Below are positions 44,160 through 55,312 of a stretch of DNA of 64,000 nucleotides, in pieces. The DNA is from Periplaneta americana (taxonomy: Eukaryota > Arthropoda > Insecta > Blattodea > Blattidae): NCBI RefSeq assembly GCF_040183065.1, contig NC_091131.1, positions 103,417,830 to 103,481,829 on the forward strand. Reading direction: 5' to 3'. A model generated the notes under the pieces. That model was not told the DNA's origin. It saw only the letters and a list, made by a program, of their open reading frames with translations, and searched no databases. The translations under genes and the position numbers were made by a program. Each line of letters starts with the position of its first letter. Position 1 is the stretch's first letter.

Positions 44160-44820
44160 GAATTTTTGTTGCAAATTTCTCTGTCAGACCAAGGACGGCA
44201 GACATTTTCTGTTTCTGTTTCACTTCCCCCTGACATTTCTTCTCCTATCCTGACTTTCACCGTTATTCCATATAAAGATTATTGAACAGTTTTCTCTCTT
44301 TCCAATCCACACCAATTTTCTTTAGGATCGTCATCAGGTTATTCCGAACTACTCTGCCAAAAGCCTTTTCTAAGTACACAAATACTACATACACTTTTTT
44401 ATTCTTCTCTATGTATCTTTTCGTCGATTGTCCGTAGCAATCCAATTGCATCTCTCGTACCTTTTCCCTTCCTGAAGCCAAACTGCTCTTCGTTCAACTG
44501 TTCGTCCATCTTAGAATAGGCCTATAATCGTCGATTCAGTATTCGCGAGAGAATCTTCGCCGAGTACGATATTAGACTTATAGTCCTGAACTCCTTACAT
44601 TTCTTGCCATTATTTTTCTTCGGTATTGGAATTAACACTGGGTCCATAAAATCTTCAGGCCATTCATCTTTCTCATATATTTCGCTGCATAATGATAGAA
44701 TTTCCTTCTTGTCTTCACCCAAGCATTTCACTAATTCAATGAGGATTCCATCAACTCCTGTTGCTTTACCATTCATCATTTCCTTAAGCTCTAGTTCAAG
44801 ATTTATCATATCCTTTTAAT
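44160..44820 (-). mobile_element. LINE F: reverse-transcriptase core fragment
   Basis: Minus strand from 44809: LKEMMNGKATGVDGILIELV (RT finger), PVLIPIPKKNNGKKCKEFRT and ISLISYSAKILSRILNRRL (44522-44809), then NEEQFGFRKGKGTRDAIGLL, VYVVFVYLEKAFGRVVRNNL (motif A; the usual FVDLEKAFD has Y and G here), LKKIGVDWKERKLFNNLYME and KVRIGEEMSGGSE. This is a different LINE family from LINE A. It lacks endonuclease, the FADD box and C-terminus. Confidence 0.85.
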
Positions 44821-45769
44821 TAATAACAAAATAATATTTTGTTTCATTTAGTAATATCTGTAATATGTTCGGAGACTTATTTAGAGGATAGTTTTTAGTT
44901 ATACTGGTCAATAATGAGTTGTAACTTTACACTGAAAATCTCCTCTTTGCTATGTAGTATACATGATAGTAAAAGGGGAATAGTTTTGTCAATGCAGTAT
45001 TCGGAAATGCAGAGTCATAAAAGGGGAAGAAAAATTTTGACCTTCCATAAGCAGTAACTAAAAAGAAATGTTAAAAGGAAGCTAATTTTTATAGTTCAAG
45101 CAATTTTTTTCTTCTTGTGATCCTCGGACAGTCATGGTGGAATGACGGACACCGAATTTCTAAAACAAAATACTGAAAGAGTCACCCAACCCACTTATCG
45201 TGTTACGAAACCAGTAACTTTAAAAATGGGTAACTCTTATTTTATAGAATGAAAGTCTCTACTTTTCAGAATGTTGAAGGGCAAGGTTTGACGTTTTTCT
45301 CTTCTTTTCATTGAACTTGTGAGACCGTCACGTCTCGTTTTTATGGTTTGATTTCTCTCCTAATTCTAAGTGCACGTGTAACAAAGTTTTATATTTTAGA
45401 GACTTAGGCCTATATGTGCCACTTTTCCTTTCAAAGTAGATATTTTTTTGTCCTTCAGCTTTCTAAAAATCCTTCTCCAGCCTACTTCTTTGACTTTAAA
45501 CGTCAGTTTTTTGCCTGACAGTTTTACTATCAGTTCAGTCCGACAGTCACTTTCGACTGTTCTACATTAATTTGTGTTAAGTTAGTGTGAAGTGTTAAGT
45601 ATAAATATTTCGAACAGTGAAAATGGATCCTTTCGTAGAGAAAATGGCATAGAGGTTCCTGACAAAGAATGTCATTAATAGTTATTAATATTCATCCATG
45701 TGTTTGTGTTAAAATCTGTGTAACGTATGTATGTAAAGCCATGTGGCTACAGTTTCTAGTATAATACTC
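44821..45769. other. no recognisable element
   Basis: AT-rich spacer; nothing recognised. Confidence 0.5.
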
Positions 45770-46456
45770 ACTTACTGGCTTTTAAGGAACCTGGAGGTTC
45801 ATTGCCGCCCTCACATAAGCCCGTCATTGGTCCCTATCCTCAGCAAGATTAATCCAGTCTCTATCATCATATCCCACCTCCCTCAAATCCATATTAATAT
45901 TATCTTCCCATCTACGTCTCGGCCTCCCCAAAGGTCTTTTTCCCAACTAACACGCTATATGTATTTCTGGATTCGTCCATACGTGCCATATGCCCTGCCC
46001 ATCTCAAACATCTGGATTTAATGTTCCTAATTATGTCAGGTGAAGAATACAATACATCCATTTCTGCATTGTGTAACTTTCTCCATTTTCCTGTAACTTC
46101 ATCCCTTTTCGCCCCAAATATTTTCCTAAGCACCTTATTCTCAAACACCTTAACCTATGTTCCTCTCTGAAAGTGAGAGTCCAAGTTTCACAGCCATAAA
46201 GAACAACCGGAAATGTAACTGTTTTATAAATTCTAACTTTCAGATTTTTTGACAACAGACTGGATGATAAAAGCTTCTGAACCGAATAATAACAGGCATT
46301 TCCCATATTTATTCTGTGTTTAATTTCCTCCCGAGTATCATTTATATTTGTTACTGTTGCTCCCAGGTATTTGAATTTTTCCACCTCTTCAAAGGATAAA
46401 TTTCCAATTTTTATATTTCCATTTCGTACAATATTCTCGTCACGAGACATAATCAT
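45770..46456 (-). mobile_element. LINE A copy, 5'-truncated, best preserved 3' half
   Basis: Minus strand 46031-46456 is open for 141 codons: MIMSRDENIVRNGNIKIGNL, EEVEKFKYLGATVTNINDTR, YSVQKLLSSSLLSKNLKVRI, LYGCETWTLTFREEHRLRCL, then a shift into MFENKVLRKIFGAKRDEVTG (45912-46148) and RCLRWAGHMARMDESRNTYS. Ends with the LINE A 3' end 'ggttccttaaaagccagtaa'. Starts just after the catalytic box, so it never encoded an active RT. Confidence 0.9.
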
Positions 46457-46460
46457 ATAT

Positions 46461-46935
46461 AAGCATAATAAACTTATTAAATATTATCTTTATTAATTTT
46501 CGTACAGTGCCATTTCTATGGATCGGTGGCTATTAAAAACAATAAAGTTGACAAAGAGAAAAATCGGAATACCGTCATCACCTGGATGTCGCACAAGACA
46601 GAAATTATTCAACTTTCTTCGATTTCCGCCAACTTCAAAGAAATCTGTCAGACGAGGTAACAACAACATTCTTCATGATAGAAATTACAAGGCATTATTT
46701 TATAACCGAGCATGCATGAAATTATAGAAACAGAGAACAGAGTTGCACTGTAAGCATGTCATTTTATATTACGTCTTCTTATATAATCCGTATTCAGTAT
46801 GATAATTTACTTTCTAAGTCGAGCGTCAAAACACAGGAGTCAATGTTGCATTGTAAGGTGTTAGACCAGAAGGGAAGCTCTACTGTTTCATGAACTAATG
46901 GTTATGCATGGTAATTAATGTGTTGTCGATGTTAA
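46461..46935. other. no recognisable element
   Basis: A 69-codon plus-strand frame at 46518-46727 has no family match. Otherwise AT-rich. Confidence 0.5.
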
Positions 46936-46948
46936 ATAAGGATATTCA

Positions 46949-47234
46949 CTTCGGAAAACGTATTATTTGTCTTTCTTGTGTTAAATTTTATATTACCTCG
47001 TTAACATGTTTCGGCCTGCTATCGGCCATCTTCAGAACTGGTTATTGGTGGTCTTGGAGCCTTTTGTTTCCTGTGGGGGCGAACAAAAGGCGCCAAGACC
47101 ACCAACAACCAGTTCTGAAGATGGCCGATAGCAGGCTGAAACATGTTAACGAGGTAATATAAAATTTAACACAAGAAAGACAAATAATACTTTTCCGAAG
47201 TGATATAGTGTTAAAAGTTGTGTAATCAAGATGT
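46949..47234. mobile_element. palindromic retro-inserted element P, copy 2
   Basis: Exact 13-bp duplication ATAAGGATATTCA (46936-46948 and 47235-47247). Antisense arm then sense arm, pairing over more than 110 bp including 'ttaacatgtttcggcctgct', with a short centre ('ctgtgggggcg'), then a tail 'agtgttaaaagttgtgtaat' ending 'caagatgt'. Arms carry 'ctgaagatggccgatagcag' and 'gctgaaac'. Same family and same design as 23662-23969. Confidence 0.8.
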
Positions 47235-47247
47235 ATAAGGATATTCA

Positions 47248-47787
47248 GTTGATATGACCCTTTCAAGATTATCGAAAATACTACTTACAAGAGCATTCGA
47301 TGTGTTATAACCCTTTAAGCCCTTAAAGAAAGAGCCATGTGTTGTTATCTACACGAAGTCTTTCATAATATTAATCTGGGACATCCCCAACTTTTTTTTG
47401 GAATTCGAAAGAGATCCGTGAGAAAATAGTTTGGATATCACTCTATTATATTATACTAGTGGCCTGAAGCAACAATAGCTGCTTGTATATTGGATGGCTG
47501 GTCTGAGATATTACATGTTAAATGTTGAGAAATGTTAAATAAACAAACTCCGGATATTCAACGGATAACTTTGAGCACAGAGAAAAGGGACTGGAGCGCA
47601 GCGGCTATTTAAAAATGGCGTAAAAGCAATTATGTTCTTCCTAACATCCTTGAAATTTCGCTCAAATGAAGTCAATACTATGAATTATTTTAGGCTAAAA
47701 ATAAAAAAAAAAAAAACATTAACTTTGCCACACATTTGGTCATTCCTGTGGGTCCTTTCCCTTAAGAATTATACACTGTCGGGTCCA
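47248..47787. other. no recognisable element
   Basis: Unique-looking, with a 14-base A run at 47703. Confidence 0.5.
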
Positions 47788-48640
47788 GCCACGTTCCCCA
47801 GCACGTCAGAGTAGCAGTAACAGTAGCAGTAGCAGTAGTAGTAGTAGTAATAGCAGCAGTAGTAGTAGTAGCAGTAGCAGTAGGAGCAGCAGCAGTAGCA
47901 GTAGCCACTTTTTCCAGCGCGTCAGAGTAGCAGCAACAGCAGTAGCAGTAGCAGTAGTAGTAGTAGTAGTAGTAGTAGCAGCAGTAGAAGCAGCAGCAGC
48001 AGTAGCAGTAGCCACTTTTTCCAGCGCGTCAGAGTAGCAGTAGCAGTAGTAGTAGTACCTAGCAGTAGCAGTAGCAGTAGTAGTAGTAGTAGTAGCAGTA
48101 GAAGCAGCAGTAGCAGTAGCCACTTTTTCCAGCGCGTCAGAGTAGCAGTAGCAGTAGCCACGTTTCCCAGCACGTCAGAGTAGCAGTAGCAGTAGCAGTA
48201 GCAGTAGTAGTAGTAATAACAGCAGCAGCAGTAGTAGTAGTAGCAGTAGCAGTAGTAGTAGTAGCAGCAGTAGCAGTAGAAGCAGCAGTAGCAGTAGTCA
48301 CTTTTTCCAGCGCGTCAGAGTAGCAGTAGCAGTAGCCACGTTTCCCAGCACGTCAGAGTAGCAGTAGCAGTAGCAGTAGTAGTAGTAATAACAGCAGCAG
48401 TAGTAGTAGTAGTAGCAGTAGCAGTAGGAGCAGCAGCAGCAGTAGCAGTAGCCACTTTTTCCAGCGCGTCAGAGTAGCAGCAACAGCAGTAGCAGTAGTA
48501 GTAGTAGTAGCAGTAGTAGTAGTAGTAGTAGTAGTAGCAGTAGCAGCAGTAGCAGTAGCCACTTTTTCCAGCGCGTCAGAGTAGCAGTAGCAGTAGTAGT
48601 AGTACCTAGCAGTAGCAGTAACAGTAGCAGTAGTAGTAGT
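47788..48640. repeat. composite VNTR: (AGY)n blocks with nine 27-bp spacers
   Basis: Nine copies of a conserved ~27-bp word ('gccactttttccagcgcgtc' or 'gccacgtttcccagcacgtc', then 'agagtag') start at about 47788, 47904, 48011, 48119, 48157, 48297, 48335, 48451 and 48558, separated by AGT/AGC trinucleotide runs. Intervals are 116, 107, 108, 38, 140, 38, 116 and 107. The first and last three words have identical spacing and are both followed by 'gtagtacctagcag', so a block of about 547 bp has been duplicated. Confidence 0.9.
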
Positions 48641-48800
48641 ATTTATTTAATCTGGTAGAGATAAGCCTATCAGGCCTTCTCTTCCTCTCTACCAGATGAT
48701 TGCAACTAGGCTACAATAAGAAGAATACAATATTACAATTATAATTACAATTGATATTAAATTTACAATAAAAATTATTTTAATACGAGTATATGTACTT
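48641..48800 (-). mobile_element. LINE-like 3' end
   Basis: Minus strand ends 'ggcctgataggcttatctct' then 'accagattaaataaata', an AT-rich LINE 3' end abutting the VNTR. On the plus strand 'ctggtagagataagcctatc' and 'cttcctctctaccagat' also form a small hairpin. Confidence 0.45.
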
Positions 48801-49766
48801 TGTGAAGTATAAACTAATCAAAGAAAATAACATTGATGTATTATCATCACAGGCAAAGTGACAACAATCAATAACTTAGAAATTACACATCTTATCTTAA
48901 GCCTGCTCATGGATATAATTATTATTATGATCAAAATGCAAGACAAGCAACTCATTGCAACCAAGCGTTGAGCCGTATAGAATGAGGGTAATAATAATTT
49001 TATGTATGATATTCTTTATCTAGGAATCTATCCCCCCCCCATCAGAAATCTTAATTCGCATCCTGGCCATTCCTATTCATGATCGTGAACTTGTTTCTAG
49101 TTAGTCATCTGAGACGCATCTCCATTTTATATCACCGATGCTCGTACGCCATCCTGTGCCATATATTTTACTAACAGAATGGAATAACATAAAAGAGTGA
49201 AATGAGAAGATGAGATGGAAGGAGAATATTTGTTGAGTGTAATTTGGAATAATGAAAGAAACAAATCTACTCAGAATCATCGTCTTCCGATTTTATTCAC
49301 GTCAAGTATCTTTCCAGCGAACAACACTGGGGAGAATAATTAACTAACGCCCGAGTACTCAACTGGAGAAGGGCCAATGAACATATTAGTCACTCTTTTC
49401 CTTAAGCCTTAACTAGCAGGACTATCTGAGGAAATGCATTTGCTACGAAACAAACAAGCTCATATATCAAACTTGTAAAAAGTTAATGCATATTAAAGCA
49501 CTAGCTTCTTTTACATATTTATGAGCAACATTATCGACAACGCATTCACTAATATCCACGAAATTAGTTATAAAGAGACCCTTCCCAGTATCGTCTGCAT
49601 TTTGTGACAAAGCAGGCCAGAAGCGAAGAGTCAGCTGATCAAGGTACAAGTTGGACACTTGCTCATGTAACACTGCTATTGTAGCAAGGATGTATATTTC
49701 TCTAGTTTAATTGTAGACCTTCCACAGTTTTAGCGAGATTTTATTAAGCGAAAATACTCTTTTGTA
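48801..49766. other. no recognisable element
   Basis: AT-rich, unique-looking. Confidence 0.5.
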
Positions 49767-50511
49767 TACAAGGTGATTCACGAGGATTTACCGTCCCTTA
49801 CGGAGCTAATTTCCGAAGACATTCTGAGCAAAAAATGTCGTATAAACATCTGTCCTAATCTCAATGTTTAGAGTTACACTAATTTGAAACTATTTGTAAA
49901 ATACTATTATTCTTGAGTTTTAAGGGTAAAAGAATATTACAGATAAACAATGAATTATTCAGGAGTATCATTTCTTTAATTAGCTAATATTCTGAAGCTA
50001 AAAATGTACTTTGAATTCGTAAAGAATTTGTTTCGAATTTCAACCACAAAATTACATTTTCTTATGCATTTATCACAACAATTGTTACAAATCATGCCAC
50101 TCTTGTAAATTCTTCAAGACTGTACATTAGGATGCATAATTAAACTGTAAAGAATCAAGTTCCTGAAGTCGTATGATTTGTAACAATTTTTGCGATAAGT
50201 ACGTAAGAATGATGTCATTTTTAGTTAAAAATTGAAAAACAAAATCTTAACAAAGCAAATGACAACGCATTTTAAGCTTTAGAACACTAGCCAATTAAAG
50301 AAATGATACTTCAGAATAGTTCATTACCCATTTGTAATATTCTTTTACTCTTAAAACTAAAGAAAAAAGGTATTTTACAAACAACTTCAAATTAGTTTAA
50401 CTTCGAAAATATTGAGATTAGGACAAATGTTTATATTACATTTTTTGCTCAGAATGTCTTTGGAAATAAACCCCGTTAAGTGATGGTAAATTCTCGTGAA
50501 TCATCCTGTAT
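49767..50511. mobile_element. mariner-type fold-back element, TA target site, 745 bp
   Basis: Ends 'tacaaggtgattcacgagga' and, in reverse complement, 'tacaggatgattcacgagaa'; inverted symmetry continues with 'gacattctgagcaaaaaatg' and persists to near the centre (about 350 bp per arm at roughly 75-80% by eye). 'CAGGGTGATTCACGAG' ends are common in insect mariner-type MITEs. No coding frame. Confidence 0.85.
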
Positions 50512-51294
50512 ATTCGAAAAAAGTAAAAACATATTAATAAGTCGGTAATTAGTAATTTAATTGAGAGGTTTGGTAAAAGAACCAGGTATCCATTTAGAAG
50601 ATTCCGAGATAATTAAAAAATACTGTTTTCAAATTTTTATGCTCTTTCCTATGAATTCAAAACTTTCATATAGCATATACTAAGACATTCAGAAGTACTT
50701 CGCTTAGAAAATAAAAATTTGTTACAATTTCTGCGGCAAATACACTATTTTAATCACATGGAGCTACCTGATTATTCCACCAAAGCTGTGAAGTATAACA
50801 TTGATTTCAATATTTGTTCCATATGTGCCGTACATTTGTATACAGCAATTCACTTTTAAGTTCAACACATTGCTTTTTACTTACTTTAGTAAAAATGTTT
50901 GGTCCATATTCTGCTTTGTAGACAGTTCTGAAGACTCAATGACATATTTCATTACCCTTCTGATTCAGAAGTACATCTGCTGGTGGTTTCATATTTTCAC
51001 ACTAGTGTGTTGTAAAATGGCATGTCACATGGCGGTGCATACTGAGATGCCCGGAGCTACCTTGTTGTTTCCCCAAAGAAAATACACTGGTAGGAAGAGG
51101 CAGATCCTTACCAGCTGTAATAAATCTATATAGGCCTACAGTATATGCTGTGGAGATGCATGACTATTTTACCAAATTAAAGATGCATTTTTTTTTCAAT
51201 ATGTGAGTATAAAATCTGAAATGTGAAAAAAGTTGAAGTACCTGGTTTTTTCACCAAACCCCTCGATAAGGTCTATTGCAAGCACGCTACTTTC
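50512..51294. other. no recognisable element
   Basis: AT-rich; the 110-codon frame at 50801-51133 has no recognisable domain. Confidence 0.5.
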
Positions 51295-51570
51295 CATGGT
51301 AAAAAGGTAAAGGTATCCCCGTCACATGCCATGAAGGCACTTGGGGGGCATGGAGGTAGAGCTGCATGCTTTCCATGACCTCGGCATTAGAATGAGGTGG
51401 TGTGGTCGGCACCACGCTCTGGCCGCCTTTTACCCCCGGGAAAGACCCGGTACTCAATTTTATAGAAGGCTGAGTGAACCTCGGGGCCGTTCTGAAAGTT
51501 TGCAACGAGAAAAAATCCCGTCACCACTCGGTATCGAGCCCCGGACCTTCCAGTCCGTAGCCAGCTTCTA
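51295..51570 (-). mobile_element. tRNA-derived SINE S3, head truncated
   Basis: Inverted copy of 26588-26885, from the 'ggtaaaggtatccccgtcac' tail to the B box ('gggctcgataccgag', diverged). The A-box part of the head is missing at the junction near 51570. Confidence 0.85.
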
Positions 51571-51769
51571 TCCATGGTGCAGAATATTATTCCTGAGACT
51601 AGAGCACGTGTGATACACAATTAATTATAAAAAGGTATGGTTGTACTTTTTTATTGCTGGTGGGTTATAAAGATCCAAAAGTTGGGTCTAGCTGGTCTTC
51701 AGATGGAATAGGAAGTGAGAAAAATATTCCATAAGTTACAAATGTCAGAAAGGTTAGAAATGACGAATC

Positions 51770-52524
51770 TATAGAGTGCGGCAGTGGGATATGACGGTTT
51801 TTATAGCCGTTGTAGGACACTAAGGACGAATTAAAAGAAAACACATATATTGGAAGTAATCTAGTACAATGCAATTTTAAAAACTACATTTCGTAAGTAG
51901 CCTCCACGGCTACGAATATATTCCTGCAATCTACTGTGAAAGTTCTGCATAACTCGCCCCAACAAAACAGGTTCGATGGCATTAATTTCGTTCCTTATGT
52001 TTTGTTCAGCTGGATGAGGGTGCGATGCTTGTTGCGTTAGGCCTACGCCCTACTTTTGAGATAATCCCATAGGAAGTAATCAGCGCACACTGCTCATGAT
52101 TCAATAAACTATTTGCGAAACATGTTTCCAAGACGAATAATTTCACCATTTGGAGACATTGTCTGGCCGCCAAGATCTCCTGACCTGACTGCAGCTGATT
52201 ACTTCCTATGGGGTTATCTCAAAAGTAGGGTGTATCGCAATAAGTCTCGCACCATCATCCAGCTGAAACAAAACATGAGGAAAGAAATTAGTACCGTCGA
52301 ACCTGTTTTGTTGGGGAGAGTTATGCAGAACTTTCACAGCAGATTGCAGGAATGTATTTGTTGCCATGGAGGCTACTTACCAAATGTAATTTTTCAAAAG
52401 TAGTCGAACATTAATAAATTACATAGTAATAGATTACTTCCAGTATATGTGTTTTCTTTTAATTCGTCCTGAGTGTCCCATAACAGGCCTATAAAACCGT
52501 CATATCCCATGCCGTACCCTATAC
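51770..52524. mobile_element. fold-back element built from two mariner-like transposase ends
   Basis: Arms 51770-52085 and 52198-52524 are inverted copies of each other ('atagagtgcggcagtgggat' against 'atagggtacggcatgggata' at the tips). The right arm encodes WPPRSPDLTAADYFLWGYLK, SRVYRNKSRTIIQLKQNMRK and VMQNFHSRLQECICCHGGYL, the C-terminus of a mariner/IS630-type transposase; the left arm encodes a diverged copy on the minus strand. TA lies at each tip. The central 110 bp hold the region preceding the WPPRSPDL motif. Confidence 0.8.
52113..52403 (+). pseudogene. mariner-like transposase C-terminal fragment
   Basis: 96 open codons beginning just before WPPRSPDLTAADYF. No upstream catalytic residues. 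Ends GYLPNVIFQK and a stop at the family's usual C-terminus. Not related by eye to the relic at 1999-2720 beyond family level. Confidence 0.75.
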
Positions 52525-52659
52525 TTCACTTACTGAGACGAAGGATTACAAGCAAACTCTCAGAAAATGTTAAGTAGTTCCATGACAGCTAATAGTAGAA
52601 ACAAAAAATAGCTGGTAAAACTATCAGAAAGAATTAATGATGTAGCTAGACAATAGAAG

Positions 52660-52889
52660 TACCGTCAATGCGGGCTACTTGGACCCTTAAGGTGTTACTT
52701 GAACCCAGAAGAAAAAAATGTTTACTTACCATTGGAGTAACTTAGGTGAAAATATTTGTACAGATGAAGTTTGCAGAGAAAAAAAGCACAACTTTCGACA
52801 CCAAACTGTTATTTTACATCGACAAAAACATTTTTTTCTTCTGGGTTCAAGTAACACCTTAAGGGTCAAAGTAGCCCGCGTTGACGGTA
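52660..52889. mobile_element. MITE with 64-bp inverted ends, TA target site
   Basis: 'taccgtcaatgcgggctact' and in reverse complement 'taccgtcaacgcgggctact', followed in both by 'gacccttaaggtgttacttg' and 'aacccagaagaaaaaaatgt'. Internally repeats the theme 'ctacttggaccc/ttacttgaaccc'. Very similar arms imply a young element. Confidence 0.9.
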
Positions 52890-53639
52890 ACATATGAAAA
52901 TCGGTTTTATTAAAACGACTTATCTCACTATAACCACAAGTTACTATGTACTGAAGAATCAATGCTAACAACTACACAACTTTACACGCAAAGTATAAAA
53001 GGAAACAATGCGAGAAATGTTAGTACATAATATAATGTATCTGTTGTATAATTTTATTAAAAAAGAAAGAAAACAAGAAAGAAAGGAAAAAGGCATAGGG
53101 AATATGGCATATACTGTACTTCCTTGTTATAATACATATTTGAAACTCTTTACTTCTCTTACCCTCATTCCAACAACATTGCTATAGAAAATAATAATAA
53201 AATGTCTTAATAAGTCTCTTCGTTATTCCTCAAAACTGTTGTATTCTGAATTCAAAGTATTTAATATCCATAAAATTTATAACAATAACTTATTGAATTT
53301 CATACATAAAACCGTAATATATTTAATTTGTTTTCACATAAATATAAAATTAAAAATCAGACAACATACAGTATTATGCTTGACATAACCTAAATGCACC
53401 ACAACTGTAGCTTATAAGCACAGTAGAAACTCCGGTCCAAAGCTCTATAACATAACAGCTAAATTACCAAACATTCAATTTGCTAATGCTCCCTGTTTTT
53501 TTTTAATTAATTAAAATGATTGTTTACGGAGACAATATAAAGTTTCACTTACTGTAATATCTATGTTTTTCTTTTTCTCTTCTTACTTTTTATTTTATTT
53601 TTTTTTTTTGTTAATTAATTACCATGTATCATTACCTAT
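52890..53639. other. AT-rich DNA without recognised features
   Basis: Long A+T-rich tract with a T run at 53597; no frame or repeat recognised. Confidence 0.5.
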
Positions 53640-54562
53640 CACCTCGGTATGGCGCGTCCTCAGGTTGCGGATAGGGAAGACGACCTTCAGATATGGAGGG
53701 TAGCTGCGAATATATTGAATAAGTAGTCGTAGACAGCCGATAAGGGTTGGGCCTCCAGCTTGGGAGTTGGGCGAAGGGCTAACAACCCATCACCGTAAAA
53801 ACAGCTTGTTACGAAACCACACAAAAAGCATCGGAATGAGACTGATTCTCTGGCACGACCACAGTAAAGGAATAAGGTTATGAGATTTGGTACTTGGAAC
53901 GTAACTAGCCTTTATAGAACAGGAGGGGTAACATTAGTAGCAAAAGAACTACCTAGATATAGAATACACTTTGTGGGAGTACAAGAGGTTAGGTTAGATG
54001 GGAATGGCATACAACAAATAGTATTATGGGGAAGGAAATGATAATCACCAATTAGGAACAGGATTCTTTGTTCATAAAAGAATAAAATCAGAAGTAAAAA
54101 AGGTCGAATTTATCAATGACAGGTTATCGTATTTAGTACTTAAGGGCAGATGGTGCGGTATCGTAGTTACAAATGCTCACGCCCCTACAGAATAAGGTTC
54201 TTAGGAAAATATTTGGGGAAGTTACAGGAGAATAGAGAAAGTTACATAACACAGAACTGCACGCATTGTACCCATATTCACCTCACATAATTAGAAACAT
54301 TAAATCCAGACGTTTGAGATGGCAGGGCATGTAGCACGTATGGGCGAATTCAGAAATGCATAGAGTGTTACTTGGGAGGCCGGAGGGAAAAAGACCTTTG
54401 GGGAGGCCGAGACGTAGTAAGAGGATAACATTGAAGTGGATTTGAGGGAGGTGAGAAATGATGTTAGATACTGGATTAATCTTGCACAGGATAGGGACCG
54501 ATGGCGTGCTTATGTGAGGGCGGCAATGAACCTCCGGGCTCCTTAAAAGTAATTTTTAAGTT
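53640..54562 (+). mobile_element. LINE A copy with both ends and an internal deletion
   Basis: Carries an apparent 5' untranslated region (53640-53878), then the ORF start MRFGTWNVTSLYRTGGVTLV at 53879 (AP-endonuclease, WNV motif) with HFVGVQEVRLDGN (catalytic E). A shift after IVLWG follows, then GTGFFVHKRIKSEV-like coding to 'acgcccctacag' near 54189. There the sequence jumps to the 3' region (NKVLRKIFG-like, HPYSPHIIRNIKSRRLR, GRPEGKRPLGRPRR) and ends 'gggctccttaaaag'. About 2 kb of ORF is missing. It is the only copy here showing the family's 5' end. Confidence 0.85.
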
Positions 54563-55312
54563 GTAAGGAAAAGATAGGAAAAACAAAGGCAATTTAAGGG
54601 GAAGATTAGAAGAACAAGGTGCATATAAGAGGAAGATACTGAAAACAAGAGAAGTACAAATAGAACAAGGGGAAGACAGGGAGAACAAGGGGAATACAAA
54701 GGGAACAAGAGGAAGATAAGAAGAATAAGGTGAATACAAGAGAAACAAGGAAAGGACAATAAAAGCAAGCAAAATACAAAGGGAACAGGGGGAAGGCAAT
54801 GAAAATTAAGGAAAGACATGAAAGAAAACTAGGGCAAGACAGAGAGAACAATGGGAATATGAGGAGAACAAGGGGAAGATAAGGAAAACTAGGGGAAGAC
54901 AGGGAGAAGTCGGAAGATAAGAAAAATAATGAGAATACGAGAGGAGATGAATAAAGGGAAGACAATGAAAACAAGGGAAATACAAAGAGATCAAGGGAAT
55001 AATAAGAAAAACTAAGAACAGACACAGTGAAAAGGGGAAATACAAAGAAAGCAAGAGGAAGAAAATAAAAAAATAGGAAATACAAAGAGACGAAGGGAAT
55101 AATAAGGAAAACTAGGAACAGATACGGTGAAAAAGGGAAATAGAAAGAGAGCAAGGGGAATACAATGAAAACATAGGAAATACAAAGAAGGGGAAGACAA
55201 TGAGAACTAGAGAAAGAAAGAAAATTAGGGAAAGACAGGAAGTGTAATATAAGGGAAGATAAGAAGAACAAGGAGAAGACAAGGCCGGCAAGGGGAAAAT
55301 AAGGACAAGATA
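54563..55312. repeat. purine-rich minisatellite
   Basis: About 40 diverged units of roughly 18-20 bp of type 'aacaaggggaagacagggag', nearly pure A+G on the plus strand, starting right after the LINE A 3' end. The strand asymmetry keeps the minus strand free of stops and creates long spurious Phe/Leu/Ser/Pro-rich frames. Confidence 0.9.

Noticed and set aside
47806..48562. Poly-Leu and poly-Ala/Thr frames
   Set aside because: Products of AGT/AGC trinucleotide runs in the VNTR.
47788..48584. CRISPR-like look of nine conserved words with spacers
   Set aside because: Spacers are simple trinucleotide repeats, spacing is irregular, the setting is an insect genome and there are no cas genes.
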